This document shows positions 26,200 to 35,857 of a stretch of DNA of 64,000 nucleotides, piece by piece; the first letter of the stretch is position 1, and each line of letters begins with the position of its first letter. The translations under genes were made by a program, and so were the position numbers. The DNA comes from Gammaproteobacteria bacterium (GTDB lineage: Bacteria; Pseudomonadota; Gammaproteobacteria; HTCC5015): the NCBI GenBank assembly GCA_028284675.1, contig JANQRI010000005.1, positions 300,703 through 364,702 of the forward strand, given 5' to 3'. Below the pieces are notes generated by a model. The model saw nothing but the letters and a program-made list of their open reading frames with translations, was not told the DNA's origin and made no database searches.

Positions 26200-27843
26200 A
26201 TGGATCGTTTGCTTAAACGCGTTGAACAGTTAAACCGGATCGGCATCGCATTATCGGCCGAAAAACAGTTTGAAAAGTTGCTGGAAATGATTTTGCATGG
26301 GGCGAAGGAGTTGACCGGTGCAGATGGCGGAACTTTGTATACGGTGACCCCCGAGAATACCCTCGCATTCGATATCATCGCGACCGACTCGCTGGGCATT
26401 GCGATGGGGGGTACGACCGGTGAAGCGATTAAATTTGCGCCTATTCCGTTGCTGGATAATCAGGGCAGGCCAATCAGTAATATGGTGGTTACATCAGCGG
26501 TTCATCAGGGCAGGACGATTAATATTCCCGATGCCTATGATGCCGAAGGCTATGATTTTAGCGGCACCCGTGAGTTTGACAGGCAGACTGCTTATCGCAC
26601 CCGGTCACTGCTGACCGTGCCGATGAAAAATCACCAGGATGAAATTATCGGGGTTTTGCAGCTGATTAATGCCAAAGATCTGGATAATGGCGAAGTTGTG
26701 CCTTTCTCGACGACTGATCAGCAGCTTGCCGAGTCATTGGCGTCACAGGCTGCGGTAGCGTTGACCAATCAACGTTTGATATCTGATCTGAAAAAATTGT
26801 TTGAGTCATTTATCCAGCTGATTGCGACCGCAATTGACCAGAAATCGCCCTATACCGCGTCACATTGTAAAAGAATTCCGGCACTAACGATGATGCTGGC
26901 GGAGGCAGCGCACCGCACTGATTCCGGTCCTCTGGTGGACTTTCGCATGACAGAAGAGGACCGTTATGAGCTTGAAACAGCGGCATGGTTGCATGACTGC
27001 GGCAAAATTACCTCTCCTGAATACGTGATCGATAAGTCCACCAAGCTTGAAACAATATTTGACCGCATTGAGCTGATTGATACTCGTTTTGAGGTATTAA
27101 AAAGAGATGCAGAAATTCGGTATTTGAAAAAGCAACTCGAGTCGCCTGATCAATCCCTTGCTCAACAGGTTCAGGATGAATACCGGCAGGAAGTCGCGGA
27201 ACTGGATGCGGAGCGTAACTTTTTACGTAAGGCAAATATTGGCCGCGAGTTTATGTCGGAACAGGACCGGCAGCGGGTTGCTGATATTGCGCAACGTCGC
27301 TGGAAAAATCCGGATGACCAGATTGTTGAGTTATTAAACCCCGAGGAGCGTTATAACCTGACAATCAGTAAAGGGACGCTGAATAATGAAGAGCGCACCG
27401 TGATAAATAACCATATGGTTGCAACAATCAAAATGTTGGAATCCCTGCCGTTCCCGAAACATCTGGCCAATGTGCCTGAATATGCCGGTGGACATCATGA
27501 GCGAATGGACGGTAAAGGTTACCCCAAGGGCCTGAAACGTGAGGAAATGTCGGTGCCGGCACGTGTTATGGCGATTGCCGATGTGTTCGAAGCGTTGAGT
27601 GCACGTGACAGACCTTATAAAAGAGGCAAAAAATTGACCGAGTGTTTGCGTATTATGAGTGAGATGACGCTGGACAATCACCTTGATCCTGATCTATTCG
27701 ATATTTTTATCAAACAGCAGGTTTATCTGGAATATGCAAAGGAAAATATGCATCCGGATCAGGTGGATGAGGTTGATATCAGTCAGCTATCCTTTTACCG
27801 AAAACGGGCAGGTTCTGTGACTGAATCAAGGCATTCTGCCTGA
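26200..27843 (+). CDS. GAF-HD-GYP cyclic di-GMP phosphodiesterase
   Basis: A 547-residue cytoplasmic enzyme that probably degrades cyclic di-GMP. Residues about 25-185 form a GAF sensor domain. From about 205 onward an HD-GYP domain contains the metal-binding HD in AAWLHDCGKI (about 264), the HHE of GGHHERMDGKGYPKGL (about 430) and DVFEALSARDRPYK. The domain is interrupted by a charged, probably coiled-coil insertion (about 290-360). The GYP signature is intact. It is divergent from the CHASE2 kinase and convergent with the cyclic-nucleotide/rhodanese gene, from which it is separated by 12 bases. Confidence 0.92.
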   Translation: MDRLLKRVEQLNRIGIALSAEKQFEKLLEMILHGAKELTGADGGTLYTVTPENTLAFDIIATDSLGIAMGGTTGEAIKFAPIPLLDNQGRPISNMVVTSAVHQGRTINIPDAYDAEGYDFSGTREFDRQTAYRTRSLLTVPMKNHQDEIIGVLQLINAKDLDNGEVVPFSTTDQQLAESLASQAAVALTNQRLISDLKKLFESFIQLIATAIDQKSPYTASHCKRIPALTMMLAEAAHRTDSGPLVDFRMTEEDRYELETAAWLHDCGKITSPEYVIDKSTKLETIFDRIELIDTRFEVLKRDAEIRYLKKQLESPDQSLAQQVQDEYRQEVAELDAERNFLRKANIGREFMSEQDRQRVADIAQRRWKNPDDQIVELLNPEERYNLTISKGTLNNEERTVINNHMVATIKMLESLPFPKHLANVPEYAGGHHERMDGKGYPKGLKREEMSVPARVMAIADVFEALSARDRPYKRGKKLTECLRIMSEMTLDNHLDPDLFDIFIKQQVYLEYAKENMHPDQVDEVDISQLSFYRKRAGSVTESRHSA

Positions 27844-27855
27844 ACAGTGTAATTC

Positions 27856-28923
27856 TCAGCCGCTGGCTTTGTCTTCGTCCGGGACCGCGTTCAGCCCGTC
27901 TTTAAGCACAAAACAGCTAATACCGTTCTCGCTGAGAATATACGCCGCTGCGGAACTGCGCCTGCCGGTATCGCAGTAAAGTATATATTTTTTGGAAGTA
28001 TCCAGATTTTTCAGCTTTAACCGCATTGAGATCAAAGGGATATTGACCGCATTTTTGATATGGTTCAGCTGAAATTCGCCCGGGAGTCTGATGTCCAGCC
28101 ACTCCAGGCCCTCGCTTTGGGCTTTCTCTTTTGCTTTATTGTAATCCAGCCAGTAAAGATTGGGTTCGTTTAGCAGTGAGATAAAATCCTGTTTGGACAG
28201 CCGCACCAGCGTACCGGGGGTCAGCATAGTGATTGTCGCGTTGCGCTTGTCTTCGGAAATCAGCGCCTCTTCACCAAAACTGTCACCGGAAGACAGCTCA
28301 GCAAGCTTGATGCCTTTGGGGTTCGACGCCGTGGAGCGTGTTACCAGTGCGCGGCCGTTTTTTATAATATAAAAATAGTCGCCTTCTTCTCCCTGCTTGA
28401 TAATGACATCGCCCGGCTTGTATTGAACCTGCTTCATGCGCATGAATATTGCCTGGATGTTCGCCGGAGGCACTTTTAAGAATGCCTTGGTTTGCAGCAG
28501 CTGCATCATCCAGTCTTCGTCCTGCTGGCTTTCGTGTTCATTGCCCAGTTCTTCGACATGATAAGTGCCGGTTTGGTCCCAGGTCATCATAATATCGAGC
28601 AGGTCACTGTCGACCCTGATGATATTGCATTCGTCTTTAGCGCGGGCCGAGACATGGCGGGGTTGTGAGTGGGCCAGCGGTTGTTTGGCATCTTCACTGC
28701 CGCCGGCAATGGTTTTGAATACCTGCTTGTCATTCTGCAGCTCAATATTGCCGCTCAGAAGATAGATATGCTTTTTATCTGATTCGCCTTTTTTGAATAC
28801 AAACTTTCCTGCGCCGATGGTTTCGACATGGGTCTTATTTGCGATTTCCTGGATATTATCGGGGCTCAGGCTGTATATCGGAACAAATGCCTTCAGCTCG
28901 CTTTGATCGATCAGAGTACTCAT
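27856..28923 (-). CDS. Cyclic-nucleotide-binding protein with C-terminal rhodanese domain
   Basis: A 355-residue protein with an unusual domain set. Residues about 15-115 are a degenerate cyclic-nucleotide-binding (cNMP) fold. Residues about 145-250 are a second, better one with the phosphate-binding cassette FGEEALISEDKRNATI, whose Glu and Arg are kept. Residues about 265-350 are a rhodanese domain with an apparent active-site Cys in LYCDTGRRS (about 316). It may bind cAMP made by the nearby CHASE2 cyclase and couple it to sulfur transfer or to thiol-based signalling; this link is inference. There is no DNA-binding or membrane domain. Confidence 0.88.
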   Translation of the reverse strand: MSTLIDQSELKAFVPIYSLSPDNIQEIANKTHVETIGAGKFVFKKGESDKKHIYLLSGNIELQNDKQVFKTIAGGSEDAKQPLAHSQPRHVSARAKDECNIIRVDSDLLDIMMTWDQTGTYHVEELGNEHESQQDEDWMMQLLQTKAFLKVPPANIQAIFMRMKQVQYKPGDVIIKQGEEGDYFYIIKNGRALVTRSTASNPKGIKLAELSSGDSFGEEALISEDKRNATITMLTPGTLVRLSKQDFISLLNEPNLYWLDYNKAKEKAQSEGLEWLDIRLPGEFQLNHIKNAVNIPLISMRLKLKNLDTSKKYILYCDTGRRSSAAAYILSENGISCFVLKDGLNAVPDEDKASG

Positions 28924-29244
28924 AAGATTGCGCTATGCACCTAAATTAGTTTTAACCGGCCACTATTATAAATATTGGGTTGCCGCTGGTAGGGAAAACA
29001 ACCGTCCCTGATATATTGATTCCAACGCCGGTTTTGCTACGAATTATGAAAAATATTCAAATATCCGTGGTTTAACGGCCGGGGCCTGAAATTCCGTTGC
29101 TGCCGGATTCTAGCAAATAATTTCCAGTGAGTGGACTGCCGATAATCTTAAATTACCTTTATCGCATCGCTGTGCATACAATTGCGCGTTTAATTGCCGT
29201 AGAATCGCGGTATTGTCATGTAAATTAAGGGTTTCATAGTATCC
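28924..29244. other. 321-base divergent gap
   Basis: This gap separates the cNMP-rhodanese gene (minus) and the methyltransferase gene (plus). It presumably holds both promoters. No RNA gene, repeat or additional coding frame is supported; one minus frame running into the methyltransferase gene has no protein-like features. Confidence 0.5.
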
Positions 29245-30018
29245 GTGAGCGTGCAAGAGGACAATGAGACAGATTTGGCCCGATTGAGCACCTGGTACGA
29301 GCAGCCTTTCGGCTGCCGCCTGAAGCGTCAGATTGCGGATAAACTGACCCAAATTCTTGGTGAAAACCACCTAAATGAGCTGATGCATCTGGGTGTCGGC
29401 GGTTTCGAGGAGGTATTGTCCTCCAAACAGCATGGGCAGGTGCGGTTTTTTACTGATATTGCCTGCGAGCATTTGCTGACCGAACATGAGAACAGTCTGC
29501 CGATTACAGCCGGTAGTATTGAGTGTGTTGTATTGCTGCATGGGCTGGATTTGGCGGAAAACCCCCACGGTTTGCTGCGCGAGGTTGACCGGATTCTGGC
29601 GATGGACGGGCATTTGATTATCGTTGGGTTTAACCCGGTCAGTCTATGGGGTGCCTACCGTCCGTTGCGTAATCTGGTGCGCCGCAGTCAGCAAATGCCG
29701 TGGCGGCTGCCTTTTTACCGGCTGAGCCGGCTGCGTGATTGGCTTAAATTGCTGAGCTTCGAAACAAAAGAGCTGAATACGATAAGCTACCAACCGCTGG
29801 TATACCGGGATGCATGGCTGCAAAAGCTTGCCTTTGTCGATTCGATAGGCAATTTTACCTTACAGCATTTTGGCAATGTCTATCTGATGGTGTCACAAAA
29901 ACGCACCGTGCCCCTGACTCAAATTCGCCTGGCGCCGGTTCCTCTGCAGCCCCGTGTCAGAAACGGTTTGCTTAAACCGAGCACGATCGAGGCTTGCCTC
30001 AGAGTTGCAGCGAATTGA
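29245..30018 (+). CDS. SAM-dependent methyltransferase-like protein (YafS family)
   Basis: A 257-residue protein of the group encoded upstream of rnhA-dnaQ in many gammaproteobacteria (YafS in E. coli). It has the class I methyltransferase fold, but motif I is poorly conserved (MHLGVGGFEEVL). The later part is typical: VVLLHGLDLAENPHGLLREVDRIL and GHLIIVGFNPVSLWG. The substrate is unknown. It starts at GTG 29245, and its stop overlaps the TTG start of rnhA (TTGA), so they are co-translated. Confidence 0.82.
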   Translation: MSVQEDNETDLARLSTWYEQPFGCRLKRQIADKLTQILGENHLNELMHLGVGGFEEVLSSKQHGQVRFFTDIACEHLLTEHENSLPITAGSIECVVLLHGLDLAENPHGLLREVDRILAMDGHLIIVGFNPVSLWGAYRPLRNLVRRSQQMPWRLPFYRLSRLRDWLKLLSFETKELNTISYQPLVYRDAWLQKLAFVDSIGNFTLQHFGNVYLMVSQKRTVPLTQIRLAPVPLQPRVRNGLLKPSTIEACLRVAAN

Positions 30019-30467
30019 GCGCACAGGTTGAAATCTACACTGACGGCGCCTGCCGTGGTAATCCCGGTCCCGGTGGCTGGGCGGCGTTGCTGCGTTATGG
30101 CACCAATGAAAAAGAGCTTTATGGTGCCGAGGCCCACACCACGAATAACCGCATGGAGTTGATGGCGGCGATTGCCGGGCTGGAGGCATTGAAAAAAACA
30201 TCCAGTGTGGTGCTGACGACCGATTCCAATTATGTCAAAAAAGGAATTACAGAATGGCTGCCAAACTGGAAGCGGCGTAACTGGAAAACCGCCAGTAACA
30301 AGCCGGTGCAAAATGCCGATCTTTGGCGGCGGCTGGAAAAAGCGGTCACAGAGCATGATCATCGAATCGAATGGAAATGGGTGAAAGGGCATAGCGGCCA
30401 TCTGGAAAATGAACGGGTGGATCAGCTGGCTAATGTTGCGATTGATGAAATGCTCGCGAAATCCTGA
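30015..30467 (+). CDS. rnhA: Ribonuclease HI
   Basis: RNase HI cuts the RNA strand of RNA-DNA hybrids. The four acidic active-site residues are visible: Asp in EIYTDGAC, Glu in NNRMELMAA, Asp in LTTDSNYV and Asp in ERVDQLAN. The family block GNPGPGGW is intact. TTG 30015 overlapping the preceding TGA gives the same N-terminal length as E. coli RNase HI (MSAQVEIYTDG against MLKQVEIFTDG). The frame is open a little further, to TTG 29994, but this adds non-conserved residues. Length is about 150 residues. Confidence 0.95.
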   Translation: MSAQVEIYTDGACRGNPGPGGWAALLRYGTNEKELYGAEAHTTNNRMELMAAIAGLEALKKTSSVVLTTDSNYVKKGITEWLPNWKRRNWKTASNKPVQNADLWRRLEKAVTEHDHRIEWKWVKGHSGHLENERVDQLANVAIDEMLAKS

Positions 30468-30503
30468 TTTAACTATTATCTATAAATATTAAAGAGCACT
30501 CTT

Positions 30504-31211
30504 ATGCGGCAAATAGTATTAGACACCGAAACCACAGGCCTGGAACCTGAGCAGGGTCATCGCATTATTGAAATCGGCTGTGTTGAGATTATCAACCGCC
30601 GGCTTACCGGTAACCATTATCACCAATATCTACAACCCGATCGTGAAATTGATGAAGGCGCGGTTGCGGTGCACGGTATTACGCTTGAGTCTCTGGAAGG
30701 CAAACCGCGATTTAAAGATATAGCCGAAGATTTTCTGGCGTTTGTGAAAGACGCCGAACTTGTTATCCATAATGCACCGTTCGATGTCGGGTTTATTGAC
30801 CATGAATTACGCATGCTCGGTGCCGAGTACCGTTCAACCGAATCATATTGCACGGTGCTGGATACGCTGACCCTGGCGCGTAAGCTGCACCCGGGGCAAA
30901 AGAATAATCTGGATGCGCTGTGTAAGCGCTACGAGATCGATAACGCACAACGTACTTTGCACGGTGCATTGCTCGATGCTGAAATTCTGGCCGATGTCTA
31001 TCTGGCAATGACCGGTGGGCAAACGGCACTGGCGCTTGATGAAGCCCAGGCATCATCGGATTCACAAACCGGACCGGCGATCGTCGGCAGTCAGAAAGAA
31101 TATAAGTTGGCTGTATTAAAAGCGGCGCCCGAGGAACTGGAAGCGCATACGGAGTTGTTACAACACATTCGTGAGAGTAGCGGCGAGTGTGTTTGGGATC
31201 AAAAACAATAA
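30504..31211 (+). CDS. dnaQ: DNA polymerase III epsilon subunit (3'-5' proofreading exonuclease)
   Basis: This is the proofreading exonuclease of the replicative polymerase. The DEDDh active site is visible in VLDTETTGLEP, HNAPFDVGFID and HGALLDAEILADVY. The N-terminal 180 residues are catalytic and the last about 50 residues bind the alpha subunit. The 235-residue length is normal. It follows rnhA by 36 bases, the standard rnhA-dnaQ pair. Confidence 0.96.
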   Translation: MRQIVLDTETTGLEPEQGHRIIEIGCVEIINRRLTGNHYHQYLQPDREIDEGAVAVHGITLESLEGKPRFKDIAEDFLAFVKDAELVIHNAPFDVGFIDHELRMLGAEYRSTESYCTVLDTLTLARKLHPGQKNNLDALCKRYEIDNAQRTLHGALLDAEILADVYLAMTGGQTALALDEAQASSDSQTGPAIVGSQKEYKLAVLKAAPEELEAHTELLQHIRESSGECVWDQKQ

Positions 31212-31512
31212 CTTTATCCTGGCCGGGTTTTTTGTTGTATGAAGTAGGGTCTATTGTAAGGCCTGACTTCATTCGTGTTCATTAAGTTTTTGATTGTTTT
31301 AAAAAATACACTGCGATGGTTTTGTGACGAACCGTCAAAATAATCACAACATTGGCTGTATCCTGAATAAGGATTTAAATTTTTGCATTAAGGCTTGACA
31401 TCTTTTTGCGAATACGATAGATTTTTTCGCAGGTATCGAAAATAAAAAAACAAAGGGCGATACCGCTAAACACAAAATTAATAAATGATTATTTTCCTGC
31501 AGGGAGAGAGCC
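31212..31512. other. AT-rich gap before the RHS gene
   Basis: There is no gene here. It contains a dnaQ-proximal GC-rich stretch followed by six T (31221-31236), possibly a weak terminator, and a good promoter for the RHS gene at 31395-31423. Confidence 0.5.
31395..31423 (+). promoter_or_regulatory. Probable promoter for the RHS gene
   Basis: A perfect -35 TTGACA (31395-31400) is 17 bases from TAGATT (31418-31423), a 4/6 match to the -10 consensus. It lies about 90 bases before the RHS start codon. Prediction only. Confidence 0.45.
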
Positions 31513-34500
31513 ATGCGTACCCGTTGCATTATGCCTGTTCAGCGTTCGGTGTGTTTGTTAATACAGCAATCATTGTTATTTTGGTTGTGTTGTTTTCTGT
31601 CGGTGGCTGCGCTGGCGGTGGAGGAAACCCCGCAGAACAACTGCTGGGTGTATGCGGCGACCACGCCGCGTAATATCGTGCCCGGTTCAGAATCAGTGAA
31701 TCCGGCGCATGCCGGTCAGGCGGCGGTGAATTATTGGAACCCGGCTGATACATTTTTAGGGTTGGTGGTGGTCAATGAAGATATTGTGATCGGAGTGCGT
31801 GTACTGTTTAACAACGGTGATGTCGGCACAATCTCCACGATCAGTCGCCGCCCGTATCAAACCTGCCCGATACAACAGAAATGCCACAGCTGCGAGGGTG
31901 AAGGCAATCCGGTCGATCCGGCGACCGGAAATAAATTTCAGGTGGAAACCGATTATTCAGATCGTTTCGGCGAACTTACATTGGTGCGCCGTTATAACAG
32001 CGCGGATATGTACCGGGTGCGCAGCGTATTCGGCCGGGGCTGGTCGTCGGTGCTGGATCAAGGCTTGATTTACGATTTCACCCACAATATTGCGTACCTG
32101 CGTCGGCCCGACGGACGTCAGCTGCGATACCGGTTATATGCCGGGGATGATCCGTACCAATTATTCTTTCCGAACACCCGGTTGTTTGATCCACAGGGTA
32201 ATGAACTGCCGGTGCCGACCGGATCATTCCGCTGGGTGCCGGATGCAGACATTACTGCCGTGCTGGACAGCCGTTATAACACCGAAGGCGACTTTATCGG
32301 GTGGGTCTACCGGACCCCGGCCGGGGATACAGAATACTACAATGTGGGCGGAGGTCTGGAGCGTATCGTCCGCGCGGATGGGCAGGCGCTGGAGATTACA
32401 CGCGAGACCAATGTAGCTGGAGAAGGTCTGATCACCCTGCGATCCGGTAGCCGGACATTACAGATCCGGGTTGAGAGCATCAACGGATTTACACTGGTGC
32501 GGGAGCTGACCGATCCGAGCGGGCAGGTGACGCGTTACGCGTATAGCGAAGACCGGCTGGTTCAGGTGATCTACCCGGATCAAACCCCCGGCACCGAAGA
32601 TAATCCGCGCAAGCAGTATCATTATGAAAACCTGAATCACCCGGGCGCGTTGACCGGTATCAGCGATGAAACCGGGCAGCGATTTACACGCTGGGAATAC
32701 GATAGCGAAGGCCGGGCAATTACCAGCGAACACGCCGGCGGGGTGGGTCGTGTGACGCTCAGTTATGGTGAAGCGGAGACAACCGTGACCGATGCGGCCG
32801 GTGCGGTACGGACCCGGGAATACACCGAAGTCCAAAACCGTCCCCGGCTGAGCCGGATACTCGGCGGGCGTTGCCCGGAGTGCGGCGAGGTAGCGTTTCA
32901 GGTTTACGATGCCAATGGCTTTGTCGTGCAGACCCAGGACTGGAACGGGGTTGAAACCGTGTACACCCGCGATGACCAGGGTCTGGAGACCAGTCGCACT
33001 GAAGCGTTCAACACCCCTGAGGCCAGAACCATTCACACCGATTGGCATCCGGTGTATCGATTACCCATCCGGATCACCGAGCCGACACGTATCACAGAAT
33101 TTGTTTACGATGACCCAAATGGCACCGCAAATGTATTGGAGAAGCGCGAGATCGATATCAGCGGTGCCTGTGCACCCGGTTCAAACCCGCCGCCGACACT
33201 AGAACAATGCGAACGAATCACTGTATATACCTATTATCCTCCGGGTCATGTGAATGAACATCGCGTACACCAGATTGATGGCCCACGCACCGATGTGAAT
33301 GACATCACCACATTTGAATACGACAGTGCGGGTAATCAAATCCGGATGATTAATGCATTAGGCCATCAAACCGAAATCACTGAACATGATAACCATGGTA
33401 ATCCACTGAGAATCATCGATCCGAATGGTGTGATCACCGCATTACAATACGATGCGCGCCAGCGCTTAATACAACGCACCCATGCGGCCGGCACCACGGA
33501 GGCGGCGACTACGCAGTTTGATTATGCTCCCAATGGTTTACTCGAACGCGTGACTGATCCAATAGGCGTATCTCTGCACTACCATTACGACGCAGCACAA
33601 CGCCTAACGGCAATAGAAGATGCACTCGGGAACCGCATCACCTACACCTTAGATAATGCCGGCAACCGGACCCAAACCGACACCCGGGATCCACAAGGTA
33701 CACTGACCCAAACACAAACCGCCATTTACACCAGCTTAAGCCGACTGAGTCAACAGCTCGGTGCGGACAACCAAACCACATCCTATCAATATGATCATAA
33801 TGGTAATCGGACACAGATCACCGACCCCAAACAACAGACCACGATCCAAACCTACGATCCACTCAACCGCCTGGTCGAACAACTTGATCCGGCCGATGGG
33901 ATCACCCGATATGACTATAACGCGGCTGATCAACTGATCCGGGTGGAAGACCCCAACACCTTAGACACCGAGTATCACTACAACGGCTTTGATGAACTGA
34001 TTTATCAGAACAGTCCTGATACCGGAGAGATGCATTACCAATACGATCAAGCCGGTAACCTGATCGAACAAACCGATGCACGCGGGGTGACTGTCAACTA
34101 CCGTTACGATGCACTAAACCGCCTGATACGCATCGACTATCCCGACACTCCCGGTGGCATTGATGAAGATGTTCATTACACCTATGACCAGACAGATCCC
34201 GATTCAAGCGGCCAGGTCAATTACGGCATTGGCCGACTGACCCGGATCCAGGAAGCGAGCGGGCAAACCCAGTATCACTATGGTCGCCGGGGCAACCGCA
34301 TCACCGCAGATAAAATCATCCATACCGATCCGGGCGGAACCGCCACCATCAGTCTGACAATCCATTATGCGTATGACTCAGCCGACCGGTTGACTCAAAT
34401 CACCTATCCGAGCGGGCGAACCATCAATTACCAACACAATGCGGCCGGACAAATTAATCAAGTTAGCACCACACAGAATGGTCAAACGCAGATATTGGCC

Positions 34501-35838
34501 GATCAAATCACCTACCGGCCCTTTGGTCCCCTGCAGCAGGCGACGCTGGGCAATGGCCTAATGCTGAACTATCATTACGACATGGATGCACGCTTAAACC
34601 AGCAAACCACGGTTGGGATACACGAACAAACGTATGCATACGATCTGAACAGCAACATCGAGCAAATCACCCGGCCGACCAATCCCGGGCAAAACCAGAC
34701 CCTTAACTACGATACACTCGATCGTCTGATCCAGGCCGACAGCCCGGCAGCGAACCACAGTTACAGCTACGGCCCCACCGGTAACAGGCTGAGCAAAACA
34801 GATAACGGCCAAACCAACACGTACAGTTATATTCAAGGCAGCCATCAACTCGAAAGCGTCAGTGGAACGCAGCCACAAAACTACCAATACGATGCGGCTG
34901 GCAATCCCACGCAACGCAACAACGATACATTCACTTACAACCCGGCCGGCCGCCTCGCACGCATCGAAACCGCCGACCAAACCATCGAGTATCAGTATAA
35001 CGCTCAAGGACAGCGAACCCTCAAATACATCACCGAAGGCAGTGACACGCAAGCGACACTCTATGTTTATAACCTCGAAGGGTTACTGATTGCGGAGCTG
35101 AATAACACCGGCGAAACACAGGTTGAGTATGCGTACCTTAACAGCCAACCGCTGGCCCAAATCAACGCGACCAACGCCGAAATCTTTTACTATCACAACG
35201 ATCATTTGGGTACCCCACAAAAACTTACCAACAGCCAGGGCACGATTGTTTGGGAAGCAACCTACAGCCCATTCGGTCAAGCGACAGTAAATGAAGATCC
35301 GGATAACGACGGCAATCCCGTCACCCAAAATATACGCTTTCCAGGGCAGTATTATGATCAGGAGACAGGGCTGCATTACAACTGGTTCAGGTATTATGAC
35401 CCTGAAGTTGGCAGATATATAACTTCTGATCCGATTGGGCTTGAGGGTGGCTTGAGTACTTATTCTTATGTTGATGGTAACCCAATTAATCGCACAGATG
35501 AGACAGGAAAAATTTGGCAATTGCCTGCATTATTTTGTGCGAAGTTTCCGAGGATTTGTAAAGAGGTGTTAAGTTGTTTACGTAATCCAAGTCAATGTAA
35601 AGGTAAGTTTTGTCGAGCAGGTAATAAACTTTATAAGTCAATGTGTAATAATATGGGGTGTCGCCTTAGTGATTCACCTGCAACTGCAAAGACAAAACTA
35701 GCACTAGCGGAGGGTTGTTTTGCACTAAGAGTTGCTGTGAGACGCATTTGTTTTAGTAATAAGCCTGATAAAACACATGATGATGAAATTCGAAAAGCGC
35801 GTGTAGAAATAGAAAAGTGCAAACAATTGTGTAATTAA
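31513..35838 (+). CDS. RHS-repeat polymorphic toxin with Cys-rich C-terminal tip
   Basis: A 1441-residue exported RHS/YD-repeat protein. A signal peptide (about residues 1-36, ending near VAALAVEE) is followed by a DUF6531-like N-terminal region (NPVDPATGNKFQVETDYS). Many YD repeats (for example YDAAQRLTAIEDALGN) form the shell, and the conserved RHS core end is ETGLHYNWFRYYDPEVGRY and SDPIGL (about 1305). The final about 110 residues are an unrelated AT-rich, Cys-rich tip with about ten Cys, presumably the delivered toxin. ATG 31513 has a GGGAGAGAG ribosome-binding site. The core end is repeated downstream in an orphan cassette. The tip's activity is unknown. An ankyrin gene directly after it is the likely immunity gene. 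Confidence 0.88.
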   Translation: MRTRCIMPVQRSVCLLIQQSLLFWLCCFLSVAALAVEETPQNNCWVYAATTPRNIVPGSESVNPAHAGQAAVNYWNPADTFLGLVVVNEDIVIGVRVLFNNGDVGTISTISRRPYQTCPIQQKCHSCEGEGNPVDPATGNKFQVETDYSDRFGELTLVRRYNSADMYRVRSVFGRGWSSVLDQGLIYDFTHNIAYLRRPDGRQLRYRLYAGDDPYQLFFPNTRLFDPQGNELPVPTGSFRWVPDADITAVLDSRYNTEGDFIGWVYRTPAGDTEYYNVGGGLERIVRADGQALEITRETNVAGEGLITLRSGSRTLQIRVESINGFTLVRELTDPSGQVTRYAYSEDRLVQVIYPDQTPGTEDNPRKQYHYENLNHPGALTGISDETGQRFTRWEYDSEGRAITSEHAGGVGRVTLSYGEAETTVTDAAGAVRTREYTEVQNRPRLSRILGGRCPECGEVAFQVYDANGFVVQTQDWNGVETVYTRDDQGLETSRTEAFNTPEARTIHTDWHPVYRLPIRITEPTRITEFVYDDPNGTANVLEKREIDISGACAPGSNPPPTLEQCERITVYTYYPPGHVNEHRVHQIDGPRTDVNDITTFEYDSAGNQIRMINALGHQTEITEHDNHGNPLRIIDPNGVITALQYDARQRLIQRTHAAGTTEAATTQFDYAPNGLLERVTDPIGVSLHYHYDAAQRLTAIEDALGNRITYTLDNAGNRTQTDTRDPQGTLTQTQTAIYTSLSRLSQQLGADNQTTSYQYDHNGNRTQITDPKQQTTIQTYDPLNRLVEQLDPADGITRYDYNAADQLIRVEDPNTLDTEYHYNGFDELIYQNSPDTGEMHYQYDQAGNLIEQTDARGVTVNYRYDALNRLIRIDYPDTPGGIDEDVHYTYDQTDPDSSGQVNYGIGRLTRIQEASGQTQYHYGRRGNRITADKIIHTDPGGTATISLTIHYAYDSADRLTQITYPSGRTINYQHNAAGQINQVSTTQNGQTQILADQITYRPFGPLQQATLGNGLMLNYHYDMDARLNQQTTVGIHEQTYAYDLNSNIEQITRPTNPGQNQTLNYDTLDRLIQADSPAANHSYSYGPTGNRLSKTDNGQTNTYSYIQGSHQLESVSGTQPQNYQYDAAGNPTQRNNDTFTYNPAGRLARIETADQTIEYQYNAQGQRTLKYITEGSDTQATLYVYNLEGLLIAELNNTGETQVEYAYLNSQPLAQINATNAEIFYYHNDHLGTPQKLTNSQGTIVWEATYSPFGQATVNEDPDNDGNPVTQNIRFPGQYYDQETGLHYNWFRYYDPEVGRYITSDPIGLEGGLSTYSYVDGNPINRTDETGKIWQLPALFCAKFPRICKEVLSCLRNPSQCKGKFCRAGNKLYKSMCNNMGCRLSDSPATAKTKLALAEGCFALRVAVRRICFSNKPDKTHDDEIRKARVEIEKCKQLCN
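34954..35445 (+). repeat. RHS core-end direct repeat, copy 1
   Basis: The last about 490 bases of the RHS core before the toxin tip are repeated with high identity, but not exactly, at 36402-36893 (offset 1448). The two copies differ mostly at third codon positions. They are long enough to allow homologous recombination that would replace one tip with the other. Confidence 0.85.
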
Positions 35839-35857
35839 TTTTGATGTGATAGACGAT

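Noticed and set aside
34594..35052. Long minus-strand frame inside the RHS gene
   Set aside because: A by-product of the repeated YD codons on the opposite strand; repetitive composition, no start signals.
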